DNA of 53,548 nucleotides, taken from Clostridiales bacterium (GTDB lineage: Bacteria; Bacillota; Clostridia; Christensenellales; Aristaeellaceae). The DNA lies in the NCBI GenBank assembly GCA_015056125.1, contig SVGW01000010.1, positions 1 through 53,548 on the forward strand, in the 5' to 3' direction. The notes under the pieces were generated by a model. The model was given only the letters and a program-made list of their open reading frames with translations. It ran no database searches and was not told the DNA's origin. Numbering within the stretch: position 1 is the stretch's first letter; the number at the start of each line of letters is the position of its first letter. Positions 1-6,688 of the stretch are shown here, piece after piece. The position numbers and the translations under genes were made by a program.

Positions 1-145
1 GCAGGCTCAGGATTTCTTTGGCATTTTCGTCGGTATAGAGGCTGGGATCCCAGCAGGTGAGCTGACAGGAATGAATGCCCATTTGGGCCGCCAGGGGAAT
101 GCGTTCCTTCACGTCGGTCAGTTTCATCAATACGCCGATTTTCAT
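1..145 (-). CDS. Sugar phosphate isomerase/epimerase, N-terminal part (cut by window edge)
   Basis: The gene reads leftwards out of the window. From the ATG at 145 the protein begins MKIGVLMKLTDVKERIPLAA and continues with a Q-L-T-C-W-D-P stretch. This is the usual first beta-alpha unit of the xylose-isomerase-like TIM-barrel family, which isomerises or epimerises sugars and sugar phosphates in the cytoplasm. A strong GGAGGAG ribosome site lies 5-10 nt upstream of the ATG on the minus strand, and a promoter is visible further up. Only about 48 residues are present, so substrate and metal ligands cannot be judged. Confidence 0.75.
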   Translation of the reverse strand, partial: MKIGVLMKLTDVKERIPLAAQMGIHSCQLTCWDPSLYTDENAKEILSL

Positions 146-177
146 GTTTTGCTCCTCCTGAATATTTCGATAACTAT

Positions 178-205
178 ATTATAATGCAAGTTTGAAATTT
201 TTCAA
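178..205 (-). promoter_or_regulatory. Promoter for the truncated isomerase
   Basis: On the minus strand TTGAAA (200-205) is followed after 16 bp by TATAAT (178-183), just upstream of the ribosome site and ATG of the leftward isomerase gene. Confidence 0.6.
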
Positions 206-248
206 GAAAGCATGATCTATTTGTGGAAGAGGCGGCGGTTGGTTTCTC

Positions 249-277
249 TTGTTTAATGACAGAGGGCGTGATATAAT
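249..277 (+). promoter_or_regulatory. Promoter for tlyA
   Basis: TTGTTT (249-254), a 17-bp spacer and a perfect TATAAT (272-277) lie 32 bp before the tlyA ATG. The promoter is divergent from that of the truncated isomerase. Confidence 0.65.
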
Positions 278-309
278 ATAGGCCGAAATAATGTGAAGGC
301 GGTTTACAC

Positions 310-1104
310 ATGAAGCAGCGGATCGATGTATGGCTCACCACCCGGGGCATGGCGGACAGCCGTGAAAAGGCCCAGGCGCTGATTATGGCGGGGCAGGTGT
401 ATGTAGGAGAAAAGAAGGTGCTGAAGGCGTCGGAGCAATATGCCGAGGACGCCCCCATCAATCTTCGGGGCGTGCAGGATGCCTTTGCCAGCCGGGGCGG
501 GCATAAACTGGAAAAGGCCATCACAGCATTCCATGCGGATGTGACAGGCCTGGTGGCCATGGATATCGGTGCGGCCACCGGCGGCTTTACCGATGTGCTT
601 CTTCGCCATGGAGCCAGCCATGTGTATGCCATTGACGTGGGCTATGGTCAGCTGGATTGGAAGCTTCGCAATGACGAAAGAGTCACCGTAATGGAGCGCA
701 CCAATGCCCGGAGCCTGACTATTGACAATTTTGACCGCCATCCCACCCTTACCGTGATGGACGTATCCTTTATCTCCATCAAGCTGATCCTCCCCGTGGC
801 GGCAGCCATTATGGGGGATGAGGGAAGGTTCCTTACTCTGATCAAGCCCCAGTTTGAGGCCGGGCGCGGCCAGGTGGGCAAAAACGGCGTGGTGCGGGAA
901 AAAGAAACCCATGCCCGGGTGCTCAGGGAAATTTGCGCCTTTGCCCCCTCCTTTGGCTGGCATGTGCATGATCTTACCTTTTCTCCCATTAAGGGCCCGG
1001 CCGGGAATATTGAATTTCTGGCGGACGTGCGCCCCGGCCCCGGAGAAGAAATCACGGATGAATTCATTGCAAACCTGGTGGATACTGCCCACCGGGAACT
1101 GTAA
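310..1104 (+). CDS. tlyA: TlyA family rRNA (cytidine-2'-O)-methyltransferase
   Basis: The 264-residue protein has the TlyA layout. An N-terminal S4 RNA-binding domain (about residues 1-60, with ALIMAGQVYVGEKKV) is followed by an FtsJ/RrmJ-type SAM-dependent methyltransferase. The SAM motif is VAMDIGAATGGFTDVLL, and later landmarks are VMDVSFISI and LIKPQFEAG. TlyA enzymes 2'-O-methylate cytidines in 16S and/or 23S rRNA; older annotations call them haemolysins. Length is normal. The next gene begins 22 bp downstream, so the two are probably co-transcribed. Function is family knowledge; the exact methylation site is not deducible here. Confidence 0.93.
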   Translation: MKQRIDVWLTTRGMADSREKAQALIMAGQVYVGEKKVLKASEQYAEDAPINLRGVQDAFASRGGHKLEKAITAFHADVTGLVAMDIGAATGGFTDVLLRHGASHVYAIDVGYGQLDWKLRNDERVTVMERTNARSLTIDNFDRHPTLTVMDVSFISIKLILPVAAAIMGDEGRFLTLIKPQFEAGRGQVGKNGVVREKETHARVLREICAFAPSFGWHVHDLTFSPIKGPAGNIEFLADVRPGPGEEITDEFIANLVDTAHREL

Positions 1105-1126
1105 TTGAAAAAAGGAAAGGAGCCCC

Positions 1127-2569
1127 ATGAAGAAAACTTATGTGACCACCATGCCCGATCATGTGGGTGCCTTTTTGCAGGCCAGCCGGGTGATGAGCGA
1201 ATTGGATATCAATATTACCCGGGTGAGCTATAATAAAGCGGTGGATATGCACACGCTGTTTATTGAGGTAAGCGGCGGTGTGGAGCAGATTGCCCAGGCG
1301 GACCGCCGCCTGGCCCAGATCGGCTATCTTCAGAATGATGATGGCGGAAAAGGCGTGGTGCTGGTGGAGTTCCGGCTTCGGGATGAGCCGGGCAGCGTGC
1401 AGAAAATTCTGGAGCTGATCAATGCGTTCCGTTTCAATATTTCCTATATGAGTTCCCAGGAAAACGGCTCGGAATATCAATTATTTAAAATGGGTCTGTT
1501 CGTGGAAAATAAGGCAGATATCCAAGCCTTTTTGCAGCAGGCGGAAAGCATCTGCAGTGTGCGGGTGATGGATTATCAGCACACAGAAAAGAATTTTGAC
1601 AACAGCATTTTTTATCAATCCTATGCCACGGCCCTGGCTTCCTGCATGGATATCCGGGAAAGCGGCCGGGAGGAATTATTGATCCACGTGAATCTGGCCA
1701 TGCAGGTGCTGGATGAGCGGGGGCTATCTCCCTATCGCACCTTTGACAGCATCAGCCGTTTTGCGGAATTGCTGGCCCGGCACCGGGATGAGGCCTTTTC
1801 GCCCCGTATTTCCCGCCATGCTATAACGGAACGGACGGAAATTATTCTGATTGAGCCCCCTTGCGGCAGCAATACGGCCATCATCAGAAGCGGGGATGAA
1901 TACCTGTTTGTGGATACAGGCTACGCCTGCTACCGGGAGGAAATGCTGAAAATTTTCAGAAATCTGATCCCGGGCTTTGACAGCATGAAAAAGCGCGCCC
2001 TGATCACTCATGCGGATGTGGATCACTGCGGCTTGCTGCCCTTATTTGACGAAGTGATGATGAGCAAAAAGAGCAGCCTTTGCATCCAAGCAGAGGCCCG
2101 GGGTGAGGATGGCTTCCGGGAACAAAATCCCCTGCACAAGCCCTATATCCGCATCTGTAAGCTGCTCACCGGCCTGGTTCCCATGGATCCGGAAAAGATC
2201 CATGTGATCTGCGGGGACGAGGATGCGCTTAAGGCACCCCTTGAAAGTGTGGGCCGCTTCTCCTTTGGGGATTTGCATTTTGAAGTGTACGAAGGAAAGG
2301 GCGGGCACCTGCCCGGAGAAATTGTGCTCATTGATTATGGGCATAAGCTGGTGTTTACCGGGGATGTGTATGTGAATTTAAAGGGCATGACGGCGGAGCA
2401 GGCCGCCTATAACCAGTACGCTCCCATTCTGATGACTTCCGTGGATACCGACCCTGCCCTATGCAAGCAGGAAAGGGAAGCCGTGATGGAGCGGCTGGGC
2501 GTGGGCGAATGGCAGATTTTCGGTGCCCATGGCATGAAGAAGGATTATGCCGTGAAGCTGCAGGCATAA
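1127..2569 (+). CDS. ACT-ACT-metallo-beta-lactamase fusion protein
   Basis: The 480-residue protein begins with two ACT-like regulatory domains (about residues 1-70 and 80-150; the second holds DEPGSVQKILELINAF). A middle linker follows, then a metallo-beta-lactamase fold (about 230-470). The metal motif reads HADVDHCG, a variant of HxHxDH with Asp in the second His position. Later ligands are probably in KGGHLPGE and FTGDVYV. ACT domains usually bind amino acids or other small effectors, so the hydrolase may be ligand-controlled. It starts after an AAGGAAAGGAG-like ribosome site behind tlyA. Substrate is unknown; glyoxalase II-like hydrolysis would be only a guess. Confidence 0.75.
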   Translation: MKKTYVTTMPDHVGAFLQASRVMSELDINITRVSYNKAVDMHTLFIEVSGGVEQIAQADRRLAQIGYLQNDDGGKGVVLVEFRLRDEPGSVQKILELINAFRFNISYMSSQENGSEYQLFKMGLFVENKADIQAFLQQAESICSVRVMDYQHTEKNFDNSIFYQSYATALASCMDIRESGREELLIHVNLAMQVLDERGLSPYRTFDSISRFAELLARHRDEAFSPRISRHAITERTEIILIEPPCGSNTAIIRSGDEYLFVDTGYACYREEMLKIFRNLIPGFDSMKKRALITHADVDHCGLLPLFDEVMMSKKSSLCIQAEARGEDGFREQNPLHKPYIRICKLLTGLVPMDPEKIHVICGDEDALKAPLESVGRFSFGDLHFEVYEGKGGHLPGEIVLIDYGHKLVFTGDVYVNLKGMTAEQAAYNQYAPILMTSVDTDPALCKQEREAVMERLGVGEWQIFGAHGMKKDYAVKLQA

Positions 2570-2592
2570 TTTGAAAAAAGAAAAAATATGGG

Positions 2593-2621
2593 TTGACATT
2601 TCCTGCGGATGGATGTATAAT
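2593..2621 (+). promoter_or_regulatory. Consensus promoter for tRNA-Trp
   Basis: Perfect TTGACA (2593-2598), 17-bp spacer and perfect TATAAT (2616-2621) end 13 bp before the tRNA. This is an ideal sigma-A promoter. Confidence 0.9.
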
Positions 2622-2634
2622 ATCATTTGTTCGT

Positions 2635-2708
2635 AGGGGAATGGTGTAATGGTAACACGTGGGTCTCCAAAACCTTTGTTGAGGGTTCGAGTCCTTCTTC
2701 CCCTGCCA
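2635..2708 (+). tRNA. tRNA-Trp (anticodon CCA)
   Basis: The cloverleaf can be drawn by hand. Acceptor stem AGGGGAA pairs with TTCCCCT, the D arm is GTGT/ACAC, the anticodon loop CTCCAAA carries CCA, and the T stem is GAGGG/CCTTC with a TTCGAGT loop. The CCA end is encoded. The top anticodon-stem pair is T-T, otherwise the fold is regular. Confidence 0.95.
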
Positions 2709-2711
2709 TGT

Positions 2712-2749
2712 AGCCGGTTTCGAAAGAAACCGGCTGATTTAATATTTTT
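2712..2749 (+). terminator. Intrinsic terminator after tRNA-Trp
   Basis: A perfect 10-bp stem AGCCGGTTTC/GAAACCGGCT with a GAAA tetraloop begins 4 nt after the tRNA and is followed by a T-rich tract. Confidence 0.85.
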
Positions 2750-2786
2750 CGTTCATTAAAAGGCCAAAGGCATGAGGAGGAGAATT

Positions 2787-3644
2787 ATGAAATTATCTGT
2801 TGAACTCTATTCTGTTGCCGCGAAATTTGGAGATCATAAAGCGATTGAATTAATCAAACAAGCAGGTTTTGATGCTATAGATTTTTCTTATTATTATGAA
2901 AGAGAAAACGAAGAAATTTTGGGCGAAGACTACCGGAAGTATGCCGAAGAGATGAAGGCACAGCTTGATCTGGCCGGGATCGTCTGCAATCAGGCGCACG
3001 CTTCGTTTACATTCAAATACGGAATGAACAAAGATATTTCCGTGCCGGAATATCTTCATATCATCCGTGCGTTGGAATCTGCTTCTATTCTTGGCGCAGA
3101 AAATATTGTTGTTCACGCCATAGGTGTGCCGGACGACGTTGATTTCGAGGCGTATAATATCGAATATTACAGAAGCTTTATTCCTTACTGTGAGGCTTTC
3201 AATATTCACGTTGCTGTTGAAAATCTTTTTACGAGAGATACCAAAAGAAACAGAATGGTTGGCAGGATCGGAAGTCCTCAGGAATTGAACAGCATTGTTA
3301 AAAAGATAAATTCTCCTTGGATTGTGGCGTGTGTGGACGTGGGGCATGCCGCACTGACGGGATATGAGCCTGAGGAGTTTATCAGTCGGATGGATTCGCA
3401 CATTCTTAAATGTCTTCACATTCAGGATAATGATTATCTTGGAGATCGCCACACACTCCCCTATTTGGCAAATTTGAATTGGAATGCGATTATGACCGCT
3501 CTAAAAAAGAACGGCTATCAAGGAGACCTCACACTTGAAATCGTCAAGTACCTTCAGAGATTTCCAAATGAATTGATTCCCGATGCGTTAAAATTTGCTG
3601 TTGTGGTTGGAAAACATCTTATTTCAATTTATGAACAGTCCTAA
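2787..3644 (+). CDS. Sugar phosphate isomerase/epimerase (xylose-isomerase-like TIM barrel)
   Basis: The 285-residue protein has the AP-endonuclease-2/xylose-isomerase-like TIM-barrel pattern. It carries AGFDAIDFSYYYE near the N-terminus, an acidic site in IHVAVENLF, VACVDVGHA with metal-binding Asp and His, CLHIQDND, and a closing LTLEIV. These enzymes interconvert sugars, sugar phosphates or inositols using a divalent metal. I chose the ATG at 2787 because AGGAGG ends 6 nt before it; the in-frame ATG at 2772 overlaps that ribosome site. The gene is clearly AT-richer than tlyA and the downstream operons, so it may have been acquired with the next two frames. Confidence 0.85.
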   Translation: MKLSVELYSVAAKFGDHKAIELIKQAGFDAIDFSYYYERENEEILGEDYRKYAEEMKAQLDLAGIVCNQAHASFTFKYGMNKDISVPEYLHIIRALESASILGAENIVVHAIGVPDDVDFEAYNIEYYRSFIPYCEAFNIHVAVENLFTRDTKRNRMVGRIGSPQELNSIVKKINSPWIVACVDVGHAALTGYEPEEFISRMDSHILKCLHIQDNDYLGDRHTLPYLANLNWNAIMTALKKNGYQGDLTLEIVKYLQRFPNELIPDALKFAVVVGKHLISIYEQS

Positions 3645-3654
3645 TACCGGCATA

Positions 3655-3867
3655 TGATCATATGATCGTCCGATGGCTTTCCGCCGAAGCTGGAGCTGCT
3701 ATGGGTCTTATGCTGACGATGGATCGGACATTGATGTGATGCTCCACGTGGGTTCCTTCCGCCAGACAATCCAGGAGAAGCACTGGCAAATTGGGGAAGC
3801 CGCAGCAGAAGTGCTGATAGATTTCGGTATGTTCATTCAAAGGACGAGAATGAAATGGATTGGATAA
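3655..3867 (+). pseudogene. Remnant of a nucleotidyltransferase-fold gene
   Basis: One frame reads YGSYADDGSDIDVMLHV, a shortened form of the GSxARGxxxxxSDxDLxV signature of Pol-beta-like nucleotidyltransferases (MNT/KNTase type). It then gives QIGEAAAEVLIDFGMFIQ, which matches the following helix-strand of the same family. The loop between GSYA and SDID is deleted, the N-terminus has no good start, and the frame stops soon after. A functional family member would be at least 100 residues. I read this as a decayed fragment, possibly half of a lost MNT/HEPN toxin-antitoxin pair; the partner is not visible. Confidence 0.55.
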
Positions 3868-4538
3868 ACGAACGATCTGAGCATTATTCACTTTTTTACC
3901 ATCCGAATAGTATCGCTGAAATGAATCTCTCCCAGATTATAGCGTGGCAAGAGAAGTGTTACCAAAGATTATCCAATGAGCTCGGCTTGATTCTGAATCG
4001 TCCAATTCGCATGTATCTATGCAATTCTCCTGATGAAATTGCTCAAATTACAGGCTGCCCTCCATGCAATGGAATGACATTTGACTATGATTTGATATAT
4101 GCTGTCTACAACGAAACGACGCGGTGCCTTGGCCCACATGAGGATGCACATATCTTTTCATATCAAATTGCAATTCCAAACTCTTTTTTTCTTAGAGAAG
4201 GATTTGCAATGTATTTTGATAAAAGCTATCATGGCAGGGATAACACCGAAATTGCAAAAGACTGGTTCAAATCAAATAAATCGTTTTCCATCACCTCGCT
4301 TATTGATAATAGAATCTTCTGGCAGCTTCCGGAAGAAATCAGTTATCCATTGGCGGGAGCATTTGCACAATGGATCATTCAACATTATGGGATGCCGGTA
4401 TATCTGGAAATATATCGTAATGAAGATTATCTTAATGGCTGTCTTGCGAAATTTTCAAATGTTATTGATAGCATGTTTGCAGACACTGTATCGAAATGCA
4501 TCCGGATAAGCTGGAGTTCAGTTTCCGAAACGGAATGA
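3855..4538 (+). CDS. Small HExxH metalloprotease-like protein (peptidase MA-like)
   Basis: The 227-residue protein holds HEDAH (an HExxH zinc motif) about residue 93. LREGFAMYF follows about 20 residues later, supplying the downstream Glu expected of gluzincins such as the peptidase MA-like family. No signal peptide is evident, which is unusual for this group, so the start may be truncated. The ATG overlaps the end of the nucleotidyltransferase remnant and has only a weak AGGACGAG ribosome site. The C-terminus is short. The reading frame is open and AT-rich like its left neighbour. Proteolytic activity is inferred from the motif; substrate unknown. Confidence 0.6.
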   Translation: MDWINERSEHYSLFYHPNSIAEMNLSQIIAWQEKCYQRLSNELGLILNRPIRMYLCNSPDEIAQITGCPPCNGMTFDYDLIYAVYNETTRCLGPHEDAHIFSYQIAIPNSFFLREGFAMYFDKSYHGRDNTEIAKDWFKSNKSFSITSLIDNRIFWQLPEEISYPLAGAFAQWIIQHYGMPVYLEIYRNEDYLNGCLAKFSNVIDSMFADTVSKCIRISWSSVSETE

Positions 4539-4781
4539 AATACACAATATCATAGTTGATATACTGATTGCCGTCTAACTCATTTTGCCGTGGGGTAGCC
4601 GGCTTTTTTCGTGATGGACAAGCCTTGGTATAGGTGATATAATAAAATAGATTAATTATATGCATGCATAAATTATCGTTTGTTTTCAAAAATATGACCT
4701 TGCAGATTCAATCGCAAAGGGGCAGAGAGGCACTCGACCTATTCTGTAAAATAAGAGTATTCACAATAGAAAGGGATCCAT

Positions 4782-6593
4782 ATGTTATTTGCAGATGATG
4801 CATTCAAGAAAGCTGCGCTGGCAGCGCTGGGCGCGGAAGTGATTGAAAATGATGGACAATTGGCCCAAATAGACGCGCTTGAGGTGGAGGGCGCGTATAC
4901 TCTGAACGACCTGCCGCGCTTTCCTGCTTTGACATGGTTGAAATTGACGAGATGCGAGTTGAAAAGCGCGCTGGCTTTGCGTCAGATGAGTGGGCTGCGC
5001 AGCTTGCAATTATGCAAGGTGAACGGTGCAACGGCACAAGACATTGCGCCGCTGACCGGGCTTGTTGATCTTTGGATAGAGGACTGCGGCATATGGGACA
5101 TTGCGCCGCTGGCCGTGCTGATCGGATTGAAGGAACTGACTTTGTGGGGCATGGGCATCAAAGATCTGTCGCCGCTGAAGAACATGACGCGCATGGAAGA
5201 TTTGTCCCTGTATCACAATCCGATTGAAGATCTGTCGCCCATTCGCGGGATGAAGCGGTTGAAGCACCTCACGATGCATGTGGATCATTTGAAAAACCGG
5301 CGCATTTTGCTGGAAAAACCATTTTCAACCGCATTTCAGGGTTACACGGATTTTCCGGAAAACGCGCCCGAGAGCGCGAAAAAGAAGAAGCCGCAGGGTA
5401 AACAGGCGCTGACTTGGCTGGCAAATGTACATCCGCGCCTGCCCTTTTGCCGGGATGCAGCGCTTTTCAAACTGACCGGCGGGCAGGAAAGGCTGGTCTG
5501 CCGGGACTTGGGTAGAGAGGAGTCGCAACGATTTGACCTGTATCTGGATGACAAGCCGCTTGCGGAGATATTCATCAATAGCAGTTGTGAATACTCCTGC
5601 CATTTCAGGAGCGGCTATGGCGACGGATTGATGAACGAGCTGCCCTGTCAGGCGGTGAGCGATCAGATAAACCGGGGCTTTGAGGGCGTGCGGCAGACGG
5701 GAAAATACCTGGCTCCGTACATGGCGCTGATGGAATCCGGGCTGTATGTGGTGGCTGACTTTGACATGTTCCCGGTCCGAAAAGATAGCGAAAAGGACTA
5801 TGATTACTTCTGGGACGTGCCTGTATTCAATGAGGAACTGCACTTTATACATTATTTTGTGGGCGGGGAAACGCAGAAGACGGACATCCCGCTGTTTCTG
5901 GCTCCCAGCCGCCGTGCAGCGGGCATGAGCCCCGCACGGGTGGAATACTATCGCGCTCGTTTTGCCGAAGGAGACGCGTTTCCACGTGCCATTGCGCTGT
6001 ACTTAAACGGCGGCGTGGCGCTGCTGCTGGACGGCCATCATAAGGCGGCGGCCTGTGCCATGGAGGGGCAGCGGGTGCGTACACTGGTCATCTTCCCAAT
6101 GGAAAAGATCAATAACGAGGAAGTGGAGGCGGCTGTGGCAAACGGCGTTCGCCTGTACCTACAGCGCGATATTTATCCGCGCCTAAAGGATGGAAAAAGT
6201 GCGGCGCTGTGCGATGGACAGGACAGAATCTTCGGCTGGGTATCCTGTTTGGAACACATGAAAAAGACCCGAGTGTACGCCGAGCCGCTCAAAGCGCCCG
6301 ACTGGGGCCGCGTGCCGGACGAGTGCCGCACAGAGCAGTTTAAGGATTATCCGCATGTTAGCGCGCTGGCGTTCGCCTGCAAGATGAATCCCCAGGAGGT
6401 GCGCCGCCTGCTTGCCGAGCAGAAGAACCGCCCCCGCGGGCAGCACGACATGGATGTGATCCACGAGTTGCGCGCCTTTGCCCATATGTTCCCGGACGGC
6501 AAATGGCTGTCGCCCACTGAACGTGAGTGGCTGAAGCGCCCGGATGATAAGTTCGAGGACTATGGCTACGAAGTGGAGCACCCGAATAAGTAA
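4782..6593 (+). CDS. Leucine-rich-repeat protein with ParB-like C-terminal motif
   Basis: The 603-residue protein starts after AAAGGGA at about 8 nt. Residues about 40-170 are leucine-rich repeats of the internalin/SDS22 type: units such as LTWLKLTRCELK, LVDLWIEDCGIWDIAPL, LKELTLWGMGIKDLSPL and MEDLSLYHNPIEDLSPI. No signal peptide or membrane segment is seen, so it is probably cytoplasmic. A long middle region (about 180-390) is unrecognised. Residues about 400-440 contain LLLDGHHKAAACAMEG followed by a V-x-T-L-V-I-F-P strand, which resembles the ParB/sulfiredoxin-fold motif. It is the first gene of the plus-strand island. Role unknown; target recognition through the LRR is a reasonable guess. 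Confidence 0.6.
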   Translation: MLFADDAFKKAALAALGAEVIENDGQLAQIDALEVEGAYTLNDLPRFPALTWLKLTRCELKSALALRQMSGLRSLQLCKVNGATAQDIAPLTGLVDLWIEDCGIWDIAPLAVLIGLKELTLWGMGIKDLSPLKNMTRMEDLSLYHNPIEDLSPIRGMKRLKHLTMHVDHLKNRRILLEKPFSTAFQGYTDFPENAPESAKKKKPQGKQALTWLANVHPRLPFCRDAALFKLTGGQERLVCRDLGREESQRFDLYLDDKPLAEIFINSSCEYSCHFRSGYGDGLMNELPCQAVSDQINRGFEGVRQTGKYLAPYMALMESGLYVVADFDMFPVRKDSEKDYDYFWDVPVFNEELHFIHYFVGGETQKTDIPLFLAPSRRAAGMSPARVEYYRARFAEGDAFPRAIALYLNGGVALLLDGHHKAAACAMEGQRVRTLVIFPMEKINNEEVEAAVANGVRLYLQRDIYPRLKDGKSAALCDGQDRIFGWVSCLEHMKKTRVYAEPLKAPDWGRVPDECRTEQFKDYPHVSALAFACKMNPQEVRRLLAEQKNRPRGQHDMDVIHELRAFAHMFPDGKWLSPTEREWLKRPDDKFEDYGYEVEHPNK

Positions 6594-6629
6594 AAATGAC
6601 AATTCGCGCTGTGAATATGACATGGTTTT

Positions 6630-6657
6630 TTTACGGATCGTGATGCGATGATATAAT
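6630..6657 (+). promoter_or_regulatory. Probable promoter for the HerA-type ATPase operon
   Basis: TATAAT (6652-6657) is preceded at 16 bp by TTTACG (6630-6635), 4 of 6 consensus. AAAAGGAGG and the ATG at 6689 follow. Confidence 0.5.
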
Positions 6658-6688
6658 ATCGACAAGACATCAAAAGGAGGTCTGTTAC

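Noticed and set aside
3651-3664. Perfect 14-bp palindrome CATATGATCATATG
   Set aside because: Single copy, just after a stop codon, with no promoter beside it; too short and AT-rich to claim as an operator.
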